From: Alphaproteobacteria bacterium
GTDB taxonomy: Bacteria > Pseudomonadota > Alphaproteobacteria > JAJFFI01
NCBI GenBank assembly: GCA_021776755.1
Contig: JAJFFI010000194.1
Coordinates: 1-5,680, forward strand
DNA: 5,680 nt
Reading direction: 5' to 3'
Shown: piece by piece, positions 1 to 5,680 of the stretch
How positions within the stretch are numbered: position 1 is the stretch's first letter
How the letters are laid out: every line of letters starts with the position of its first letter
Notes under the pieces: generated by a model
What the model was told of the DNA's origin: nothing
The model's database searches: none
The model's input: only the letters and a program-made list of their open reading frames with translations
Made by a program: the position numbers and the translations under genes

Positions 1-1
1 C

Positions 2-787
2 GACACCGTCGGCATGGTGGGGGCGCGGAACGCATCGGCCAACGCCAAGCGGTTCGCGCGCCGGCTTTCCCGGGAGCTTGGTGAGGGCGGGCTGGTGGTC
101 GCCTCCGGACTCGCGCGCGGGATCGACGCCGAGGCGCATCACGGCGCGCTCGAGACCGGGACGGTGGCGGTGGTCGCGGGCGGCATCGACATCGCCTATC
201 CCGAGGAAAATCGTGACCTGCAGGACGAAATCGCGGCGCGCGGGTGTGTGTTGAGCGAGCAGCCGCCCGGGGTCAAACCGCAGGCGCGGCATTTTCCACG
301 CCGGAACCGGCTGATCTCGGGCCTGTCGCTCGGTGTCATCGTGGTCGAGGCGGCCCCCCGGTCGGGCTCGCAGTTTACGTCGCGGATGGCACTTGAGCAG
401 GGCCGCGAGGTGTTCGCGGTGCCGGGCTCGCCACTCGATCCGCGCGCCCGCGGCACCAACGATCTGATCCGCCAGGGCGCGACGCTGACCGAAAGTGCGG
501 ACGATGTGCTGCGCGTGCTGGGCCAGGTGCGCACACCGCTCGCCGAACCCGAATCGCCGGAACTTCCGTTCCAAGAACCAGCTACCGACGGGGCGGAAAA
601 CGGTGACGGAGGCGATATTCGGGACAAAGTCGTCGAGGCACTGGGCCCGGCGCCGGTCCCGGTCGACGAAATCGTACGCCAGACCGGCGCCCCGGCAGGC
701 GAAATCTCGATGGCGCTGCTGGAACTCGAGCTCGGCGGGCGAATTGTCCGCCACCCCGGCGGACAAGTGGCGCTGAACGCAGAATGA
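2..787 (+). CDS. dprA: DNA-processing protein DprA (Smf), 3' part
   Basis: DprA binds single-stranded DNA and loads RecA onto it, best known in natural transformation; it is also kept in species not known to be competent. The visible 261 residues begin mid-protein. The frame is open to the left edge and reads DTVGMVGARNAS, so the ATG at 14 is an internal Met inside the VGARNAS motif, not a start. The family is usually about 370 residues, so roughly 110 N-terminal residues are missing. The Rossmann-like core shows, in order, SGLARGIDAEAHHGAL, GGIDIAYPEEN, SEQPPG, FPRRNRLISGLS and FAVPGSPLDPRARGTNDLI. A short linker of Pro, Glu and Gly follows, then a C-terminal winged-helix domain from about base 611 (GDIRDKVVEALG to HPGGQVAL). 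The usual RSGSLITAR segment reads RSGSQFTSR at 359-385. It lies upstream of topA, a common arrangement. The family call is secure; competence in this organism is not shown. Confidence 0.97.
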   Translation, partial: DTVGMVGARNASANAKRFARRLSRELGEGGLVVASGLARGIDAEAHHGALETGTVAVVAGGIDIAYPEENRDLQDEIAARGCVLSEQPPGVKPQARHFPRRNRLISGLSLGVIVVEAAPRSGSQFTSRMALEQGREVFAVPGSPLDPRARGTNDLIRQGATLTESADDVLRVLGQVRTPLAEPESPELPFQEPATDGAENGDGGDIRDKVVEALGPAPVPVDEIVRQTGAPAGEISMALLELELGGRIVRHPGGQVALNAE

Positions 788-813
788 AAAAGCTGAACGT
801 TGATTAATTTTTG

Positions 814-835
814 CGCCGGCGCTCTGAAACCGGTG
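814..835 (+). other. Small hairpin after dprA, including a GCGCCGGCGC palindrome
   Basis: Bases 813-822 form a perfect 10-base palindrome. It overlaps a possible RNA hairpin pairing CGCCGG (814-819) with CCGGTG (830-835), with one G-U pair and a 10-base loop. The T-run lies before it (808-812), not after, so it is not a normal intrinsic terminator. It may stabilise the dprA transcript end or be chance in GC-rich DNA. Confidence 0.25.
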
Positions 836-855
836 GAAATTGAGTGATCCCGGTC

Positions 856-880
856 AGCGCGGCGGCAGCGCGCTTCGTCA
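856..880 (+). terminator. Weak terminator-like hairpin downstream of dprA
   Basis: AGCGCG (856-861) pairs perfectly with CGCGCT (869-874) around a 7-base loop, about 70 bases after the dprA stop. Only two T residues and then mixed sequence (TTCGTCA) follow, so a U-tract is essentially missing. It could slow or partly end dprA transcription before the topA promoter, but the evidence is thin. Confidence 0.25.
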
Positions 881-933
881 CGGCTTTGCCATTTTCCGCG
901 CCTACCCACGGCCGCTCTGAATCCACCGTCAAC

Positions 934-946
934 GGGTTGTTAACCC
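934..946. promoter_or_regulatory. GGGTT-GTT-AACCC inverted repeat upstream of the topA promoter
   Basis: Two perfect 5-base arms (934-938 and 942-946) flank three bases, just upstream of the proposed -35 element. The site contains GTTAAC and the half-site TTAAC, which resembles one half of the CtrA consensus TTAA-N7-TTAA. The second half is not present at the right spacing (TTAG at 950-953). A GAATC, matching the CcrM methylation motif GANTC, lies at 919-923. It may be an operator; no regulator can be named. Confidence 0.3.
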
Positions 947-956
947 AAATTAGGGC

Positions 957-984
957 TTTTCAGGCTGTGCCCCGCACCTATATA
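957..984 (+). promoter_or_regulatory. Candidate sigma70-type promoter for topA (and rnr)
   Basis: A -35-like TTTTCA (957-962) and a -10-like TATATA (979-984) are separated by 16 bases. Each matches 4 of 6 consensus positions. Transcription would start near base 991 and give a leader of about 105 nt before topA. The surroundings are locally AT-rich in otherwise GC-rich DNA. No other convincing promoter was seen in 788-1096, and none between topA and rnr, so rnr probably depends on this one or on dprA read-through. Confidence 0.5.
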
Positions 985-1096
985 GGGGGCGCCATGAGGC
1001 CGAGATCAGGGTTGGGGGGCCGCACAAAAGAGAACATGACACTTCGCCGGGCGCCTCGCACCTGGCCGCCCAGGAACAGACCGGACCAGCATTTCC
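985..1096 (+). other. topA 5' leader, G-rich with a hairpin near the start
   Basis: If transcription starts near 991, this stretch is the untranslated leader. It has guanine runs at 985-989, 1009-1011 and 1014-1019. A hairpin pairs CCTGG (1061-1065) with CCAGG (1070-1074) around CCGC. The AGG of AGGAA (1072-1076), a Shine-Dalgarno-like string 20 nt before the ATG, lies in that stem. The better placed GGA (1083-1085, 11 nt before the ATG) is weak, so topA initiation may be modest or structure-dependent. No match to a known riboswitch class was recognised. Confidence 0.35.
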
Positions 1097-3796
1097 ATGA
1101 CCAACGTCGTCGTCGTCGAGTCCCCCGCCAAGGCCAAGACGATCAACAAGTATCTCGGCAAGGACTACACGGTGCTTGCCAGCTACGGCCATGTGCGGGA
1201 CCTCCCGCCCAAGGACGGCTCGGTGCGCCCGGACGACTCCTTCTCTATGGACTGGCAGGTCGACGACCGGGCGAAGAAACGCCTCGACGACATCGCAAAG
1301 GCGGTGAAGGGAGCGGATCATCTGTTTCTCGCGACCGATCCCGACCGCGAAGGCGAAGCGATCTCGTGGCATGTCGAGGAAGTGCTCCGCGAAAAGAAGG
1401 TTCTGGACGGCGTCGATGTAAAGCGGGTGGTCTTCAACGAGATCACCAAGAGCGCGATCCTGGAAGCCATGAAGCACCCGCGCGAGCTCGACGCGGATCT
1501 GATCGAAGCCTATCTTGCGCGCCGTGCGCTCGACTATCTGGTGGGCTTCACGCTGTCGCCGGTGCTATGGCGGAAGCTGCCGGGCTCGAAATCGGCCGGG
1601 CGCGTGCAGTCGGTGGCCCTGCGGTTGATCTGCGAGCGGGAAGCCGAGATCGAGGTTTTCCGACCGCAGGAATACTGGTCGGTCGAGGTGGGCTTTGCCA
1701 AGGAGACCGGCGAGAAATTCCGCACCCGCCTCACCCATCTGGGCGGCGAGAAGCTCGACAAGTTCGGTATCCCCAACGAGGCGGCGGCCAAGGCCGCAGT
1801 CGAGGCGATCAAGGCGCGTGAGTTCACGGTCGCCAGTGTCGAGAAGAAACAGGTCCGCCGCCATCCGTCGCCGCCGTTCACGACATCGACCCTGCAGCAG
1901 GAAGCCTCGCGAAAACTGCGGTTTTCCGCGACCCAGACCCTGCGCACCGCGCAGCGACTTTACGAAGGCGCCGACATCGGCGGCGAGACCGTGGGTCTCA
2001 TTACCTACATGCGGACCGACAGTTTCTCGATGGCCGGTGAGGCGATTGCCGGCGCGCGCCGCCTGATCGACAACGATTTCGGCAAGGATTACCTGCCCGA
2101 CAGCCCCCGCGCCTACCGCACCAAGGCCAAGAACGCGCAGGAGGCCCATGAGGCGATCCGCCCGACCGACATGTGGCGGCGCCCCAAGCAGATGGCACAG
2201 TATCTCGAGCGCGACCAGCTGGCGCTCTACGAGTTGATCTGGCAGCGCGCAATCGCCTGCCAGATGGAAAGCGTTGTGCTCGACCAGGTAGCTGTCGATC
2301 TCGCCTCGGGCGACGACACCGTGCGGCTGCGCGCGACCGGCTCGGTGATCGTGTTCGACGGCTTCTACAAGGTCTATCACGAGGGCCGCGACGAGGATTC
2401 AGGCGCCGACGCCAAGGGAGACGGCGACAAGGGCGACGACGACGAACAGGGCAAGATTCTGCCGCCGCTGGCCGAAAATGAGGCCGTTGCGCGCGGCGAC
2501 ATCGTGCCCGACCAGCATTTCACCCAGCCCCCGCCCCGCTTCACCGAGGCGAGCCTGGTCAAGCGCCTCGAAGAGCTCGGTATCGGCCGGCCCTCGACCT
2601 ACGCCTCGATCATCCAGGTGCTGCAGGACCGAACCTACGTGACGCTCGAGCAGCGCCGCTTCATGCCCGAGGACCGCGGGCGCGTCGTGACCGCCTTTCT
2701 CGAGAGCTTCTTCCGGCAGTATGTGGAGTACGATTTCACCGCCGATCTCGAGAACAAGCTCGACGACATCTCGGGCGGGCGCATCGAATGGAAGAGCGTG
2801 CTGCGCGAGTTCTGGGCGGCGTTCTCGAAAGCTATCGAGAAAGCCTCGGAATTCCGCATCCGCGATGTGGTCGATGCACTCGACGAGGACCTCGGGCCGC
2901 ATTTCTTTCCCGATGTCGACCCGAAGACCGGCGAGGTCAACGAGGACCCGCGGAAGTGCCCGGCCTGCGACGACGGACGCCTCGGCTTGCGGCTCGGCAA
3001 GTTCGGCGCCTTCATCGGCTGCTCGAACTATCCCGAGTGCAAGCACACCCGGCGCCTTGCGATTGCGGGGACGGGCGCGGACGGCGCCGGCGAGGTCGCG
3101 GCCGACAAGGAGCTCGGCAAGGACACGGCCAGCGGCGAGACGGTCTGGATGAAGGATGGCCGGTTCGGCCCCTATATCCAGCTTGGCGAAGTGAAGGAAA
3201 TCGAGGAAGAGACCAAGACCGGCAAGAAGAAGATCAAGAAGGAAAAGCCGAAGTCGGTTTCAATCCCGAAAGGCAAGGATCTCGCCGAGATCGACCTCGA
3301 ATACGCGCTCGAACTTCTGGCGCTGCCGCGAGATGTCGGACCGCACCCAGAGGACGGCGAGATGATTATCGCTGGACTTGGACGATATGGTCCCTACATC
3401 AAGCACAAGAGTACCTATAAATCGATCGAGGCGGATGAGCTTTTCTCCATCGGCCTGAACCGGGCGGTCGCGTTGCTGCTGGAGGCTCCCAAGCGGGGCG
3501 CCAATGCAGCGCTCAAGACCCTCGGTGATCACCCAGAAGACAGCAAACCCGTCACCGTGCACAGCGGCCGCTTTGGCCCCTATATCAAGCACGGCAAGGT
3601 GAATGCGAGCCTTCCAAAGGGCGTCGAGCCCGACGGCATCACCCTCGATCAAGCCATACCATTGCTGAACGCGCGCAAGGAGCGCATGTCAGCCAAGACG
3701 GGCGGCAAGGCGGCCCCCAAGAAGGCCGCAGCCAAAAAGAAAGCACCGAAGAAAACGGCAAAACCCAAGGCCGCGGCCAAGAAAAAGGCCAGCTGA
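1097..3796 (+). CDS. topA: DNA topoisomerase I (type IA), complete
   Basis: TopA relaxes negative supercoils by cutting one DNA strand through a 5'-phosphotyrosine link, passing the other strand and resealing. The start is firm: an in-frame TGA lies at 1037-1039 and no other start codon occurs before the ATG at 1097. The Toprim domain (residues about 2-120) has the catalytic E8 and D81, D83 and E85 in DPDREGEA. SAGRVQS is at 166-172 and the active-site Tyr is Y304 in GLITYMRTDS (300-309), with R306 beside it. An acidic Gly/Asp stretch (429-451) interrupts the core. One C4 zinc finger follows (C621, C624, C642, C648). Three C-terminal repeats centre on RFGPYI (689-694), RYGPYI (763-768) and RFGPYI (825-830). 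The tail (867-899) is almost entirely Lys, Ala and Pro, probably a nonspecific DNA-binding arm. At 899 residues it is of usual length for the family. rnr follows 22 nt downstream. Confidence 0.99.
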   Translation: MTNVVVVESPAKAKTINKYLGKDYTVLASYGHVRDLPPKDGSVRPDDSFSMDWQVDDRAKKRLDDIAKAVKGADHLFLATDPDREGEAISWHVEEVLREKKVLDGVDVKRVVFNEITKSAILEAMKHPRELDADLIEAYLARRALDYLVGFTLSPVLWRKLPGSKSAGRVQSVALRLICEREAEIEVFRPQEYWSVEVGFAKETGEKFRTRLTHLGGEKLDKFGIPNEAAAKAAVEAIKAREFTVASVEKKQVRRHPSPPFTTSTLQQEASRKLRFSATQTLRTAQRLYEGADIGGETVGLITYMRTDSFSMAGEAIAGARRLIDNDFGKDYLPDSPRAYRTKAKNAQEAHEAIRPTDMWRRPKQMAQYLERDQLALYELIWQRAIACQMESVVLDQVAVDLASGDDTVRLRATGSVIVFDGFYKVYHEGRDEDSGADAKGDGDKGDDDEQGKILPPLAENEAVARGDIVPDQHFTQPPPRFTEASLVKRLEELGIGRPSTYASIIQVLQDRTYVTLEQRRFMPEDRGRVVTAFLESFFRQYVEYDFTADLENKLDDISGGRIEWKSVLREFWAAFSKAIEKASEFRIRDVVDALDEDLGPHFFPDVDPKTGEVNEDPRKCPACDDGRLGLRLGKFGAFIGCSNYPECKHTRRLAIAGTGADGAGEVAADKELGKDTASGETVWMKDGRFGPYIQLGEVKEIEEETKTGKKKIKKEKPKSVSIPKGKDLAEIDLEYALELLALPRDVGPHPEDGEMIIAGLGRYGPYIKHKSTYKSIEADELFSIGLNRAVALLLEAPKRGANAALKTLGDHPEDSKPVTVHSGRFGPYIKHGKVNASLPKGVEPDGITLDQAIPLLNARKERMSAKTGGKAAPKKAAAKKKAPKKTAKPKAAAKKKAS

Positions 3797-3820
3797 TCCG
3801 CCCCACAGGATTATTTTTTT
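3794..3820 (+). terminator. Terminator- or attenuator-like hairpin at the topA-rnr junction
   Basis: TGATCC (3794-3799) can pair with GGATTA (3808-3813) around an 8-base loop, giving six pairs including one G-U and only two G-C. Seven T residues (3814-3820) follow directly, the layout of an intrinsic terminator. The 5' arm begins with the topA stop codon, the 3' arm holds most of the rnr Shine-Dalgarno, and the T-tract includes the first two bases of the rnr TTG start. The stem is weak, so it could act as a partial attenuator, as a cover on the ribosome site, or do nothing. Confidence 0.35.
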
Positions 3821-3821
3821 G
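3806..3821 (+). promoter_or_regulatory. Ribosome-binding site that fixes the rnr start at TTG
   Basis: CAGGA (3806-3810) lies 8 nt before TTG (3819-3821), an optimal spacing. The rnr frame has no ATG or GTG between here and ATG 4002, and a start at 4002 would remove most of the N-terminal helix-turn-helix domain. TTG is therefore the best-supported start, read as Met. Confidence 0.75.
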
Positions 3822-5680
3822 ACTGAAAAAACAAAGACTTCAAATAAAACAGACGCGAAATCCAGCGCCCCGGTCCCGAGCCGGGATCAGATCCTCGAAT
3901 ACATCGACCAGGCCGACGGCGACCTTTCGCGCCGCGAACTCGCGCGCGCCTTCGGCGTGCGCGGCGCCGACCGGGCAGTCCTGCGCGGCATTCTTAAAGA
4001 GATGGAAGGCGAAGGCCTGATCTCGCGCAACCGAGCGAAAACCTATCTGGTTGCCGGAGAACTGCCCGCAGTCGCGATCCTCGAGGTCACCTCGGTCGAC
4101 AGCGATGGCGACGTCCAGGCGTTCCCAGTGAAATGGGACGGCGACGGGCCGGCGCCCGATGTCGTGATCGCGCCCGACCAGACGGGGGAACAATCCCGCG
4201 GGCGAAGCCGGAACCGCGCGCCGGGCGTCGGCGACCGGGTGCTCGGGCGCCTTCGCAAGGACGGGCCACGTTCCTATCGTGCGCAGACCCTGAAGGTGCT
4301 GCCCAACGCGCCCGACCGGATTGTCGGCGAATTCCGCATGGGCCCGGAAGGTGGGCGGGTCATCCCCGCCGACAAGAAGAACCGCCGCGAATACGCGGTC
4401 TCGCCGGACCACGCCAAGGGCGCCACCGACGGCGACGTCGTCGTGCTGGAGCCCGATCAGCGGCGCGACAACTTGCGGCCCCAGGGCACCGTCACCGAAA
4501 TCGTCGGGCGGCTCGATGAGCCGAAGACGATTTCGCTGATCTCGATCCAGGCGCAGGGCATCCCAACCGTCTTTCCGGACGAGGTGATCGCGCAGTCCGA
4601 GCGCGCCACGCCGCCCGATCTCAAGGGACGGACGGATCTTCGCGAAATTCCGCTCGTCACCATCGACGGGGCGGATGCGCGGGATTTCGATGACGCGGTC
4701 TGGGCCGAGCCCGACCCGGATCCCGCGAACGCCGACGGCTGGCACTTGCTGGTCGCCATCGCCGACGTCGCGTTCTATGTGCGCCCCGGCGATGCGCTCG
4801 ACCGCGAGTCGTGGACGCGCGGCAACTCGGTTTATTTCCCCGACCGGGTCGTGCCGATGCTGCCCGAGCGGCTGTCGAACGATCTCTGTTCGCTGCGACC
4901 GAACGAGGACCGCGCCTGCATGGCGGTTCACATGTGGATCGGAGCCGACGGCAGGCTGCAGCGGCACGAGTTCGTCCGCGGCCTGATGCGCTCGGCGGCC
5001 CGCCTGACATACGAGCGCGCCCAGGGCGAAATGGACGGCAACGGCGACGCCGAAACTGCCGCCGTGCGGAAAACCGTGCTCGAACCCCTCTACGGCGCCT
5101 ACGCGGCGCTGGTCTCCGGACGGGCGAAACGGGGCGCGCTCGATCTCGATCTGCCCGAACGCCAGGTCATTCTCGGCGATGACGGACATATCGACCGGAT
5201 CGTGCCCCGGGCACGGCTCGACAGCCACAAGCTGATCGAGGAGTTCATGATCACGGCGAATGTGGCTGCAGCGGAAGCCCTTGAAGAAAAACGCTTTCCC
5301 TGCATGTACCGGGTACACGAGCCGCCCGCGCCCGAGAAAATTCATGCGCTGTCAGAGTTCCTGAAGGGCCTCGGCTACAGCCTGCCGAAATCGCAATCGG
5401 TCCTGCCGGAACAGCTAAATCGCATTCTTGAGAAGGCCAAAGACACCGCCGAGGAACGGCTCATCAACCAGATGGTGCTACGCAACCAGAGCCAGGCGGT
5501 TTATGCGCCGGAGAACGCCGGGCACTTTGGCCTGGCACTGCCACGCTACGCGCATTTCACCTCGCCGATCCGGCGGTACTCGGATCTGCTCGTGCACCGG
5601 GCGCTGATCGGGGCGCTCAATCTCGGGGCGGGCGGTATCGAGCGCCTCAAGACTGCTGACGAGCGCGCCACGTTCGCCAA
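3819..5680 (+). CDS. rnr: Ribonuclease R, 5' part (620 codons)
   Basis: RNase R is a processive 3'-to-5' exoribonuclease of the RNase II/RNB family that degrades structured RNA in the cytoplasm, acting in rRNA quality control, mRNA decay and, with SmpB, trans-translation. The frame opens at TTG 3819 and is still open at the right edge, so the end of the RNB domain, the S1 domain and any basic tail lie outside. After a Lys/Thr/Ser-rich leader (1-20) comes a helix-turn-helix domain (about 24-75, LSRRELARAFGV), then two cold-shock OB folds (about 80-160 and 166-240, the second from DRIVGEF). The RNB domain follows. Its four metal-binding aspartates are intact in IDGADARDFDDAV: D283, D289, D291 and D292, spaced as in E. 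coli RNase II. Y339 in RGNSVYFP appears to match the RNA-clamping Y324 of E. coli RNase R. The conserved FTSPIRRYSDL is at 580-590. The N-terminal domain and an IDGxDARDFDDAV motif favour RNase R over RNase II. It is probably co-transcribed with topA. Confidence 0.97.
   Translation, partial: MTEKTKTSNKTDAKSSAPVPSRDQILEYIDQADGDLSRRELARAFGVRGADRAVLRGILKEMEGEGLISRNRAKTYLVAGELPAVAILEVTSVDSDGDVQAFPVKWDGDGPAPDVVIAPDQTGEQSRGRSRNRAPGVGDRVLGRLRKDGPRSYRAQTLKVLPNAPDRIVGEFRMGPEGGRVIPADKKNRREYAVSPDHAKGATDGDVVVLEPDQRRDNLRPQGTVTEIVGRLDEPKTISLISIQAQGIPTVFPDEVIAQSERATPPDLKGRTDLREIPLVTIDGADARDFDDAVWAEPDPDPANADGWHLLVAIADVAFYVRPGDALDRESWTRGNSVYFPDRVVPMLPERLSNDLCSLRPNEDRACMAVHMWIGADGRLQRHEFVRGLMRSAARLTYERAQGEMDGNGDAETAAVRKTVLEPLYGAYAALVSGRAKRGALDLDLPERQVILGDDGHIDRIVPRARLDSHKLIEEFMITANVAAAEALEEKRFPCMYRVHEPPAPEKIHALSEFLKGLGYSLPKSQSVLPEQLNRILEKAKDTAEERLINQMVLRNQSQAVYAPENAGHFGLALPRYAHFTSPIRRYSDLLVHRALIGALNLGAGGIERLKTADERATFA

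Noticed and set aside
14..16. ATG at 14 as the start of dprA.
   Set aside because: It lies inside the conserved VGMVGARNAS motif and the frame stays open to the left edge, so the gene begins upstream.
788..1096. A small gene or structured RNA in the dprA-topA gap.
   Set aside because: No open frame with a credible ribosome site stays within the gap, and no tRNA, riboswitch or known small-RNA signature was recognised.
844..1821. A 325-codon + strand frame running from the intergenic gap into topA, with an ATG at 1036 after an AAGAG string.
   Set aside because: Most of it overlaps topA out of frame and is Arg-rich and low in complexity, as expected of a shifted frame. The topA frame carries every conserved motif.
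1565..2380. A 271-codon - strand open frame inside topA, with a similar 215-codon one at 2399-3046.
   Set aside because: Both lie wholly inside topA, which is read clearly on the + strand. They look like GC-rich shadow frames with no family motif.
3826..3832. AAAAAAC as a -1 frameshift slippery site in rnr.
   Set aside because: The heptamer is in the wrong phase for the rnr frame (codons GAA AAA ACA), it lies three codons into the gene, and no frameshift product makes sense.
3840..5345. A 501-codon open frame on the - strand, opposite rnr.
   Set aside because: The + strand encodes RNase R with intact catalytic motifs throughout. Long antisense frames are expected opposite GC-rich genes, and this one shows no recognisable domain.

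Overview
This window is a conserved housekeeping segment of a GC-rich bacterial chromosome, most likely an alphaproteobacterium (perhaps Rhodospirillales-like). The assignment rests on the gene order dprA-topA-rnr, the GC-rich codon use, the Lys/Ala-rich tail on topoisomerase I, and general protein resemblance. No tree or database search was possible, so the lineage is an inference.

All three genes lie on the + strand. Bases 2-787 are the 3' part of dprA, the DNA-processing protein that hands single-stranded DNA to RecA; its N-terminus lies upstream of the window. Bases 788-1096 are a non-coding gap of about 300 bases. It holds two small hairpins after dprA, a GGGTT/AACCC inverted repeat with a nearby GANTC site, a plausible sigma70-type promoter (957-984), and a G-rich leader of about 105 nt. 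Bases 1097-3796 are a complete topA of 899 codons, with all type IA catalytic motifs, one clear C4 zinc finger, three C-terminal repeats and a basic tail. Bases 3819-5680 are the first 620 codons of rnr (RNase R), which runs off the right edge before its S1 domain. It appears to start at TTG, because no ATG or GTG is in frame before the N-terminal domain and a good Shine-Dalgarno lies 8 nt upstream of the TTG.

topA and rnr are 22 nt apart and probably co-transcribed from the topA promoter. TopA removes negative supercoils behind RNA polymerase, RNase R degrades structured RNA, and DprA acts in recombination and DNA uptake. They share nucleic-acid housekeeping rather than one pathway.

I see no undescribed system, mobile element, CRISPR array or RNA gene here. 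The most interesting structure is the topA-rnr junction: a weak hairpin beginning at the topA stop codon contains the rnr ribosome-binding site, and a seven-T tract follows it directly and runs into the rnr TTG start. This could be an attenuator or a translational-coupling switch.
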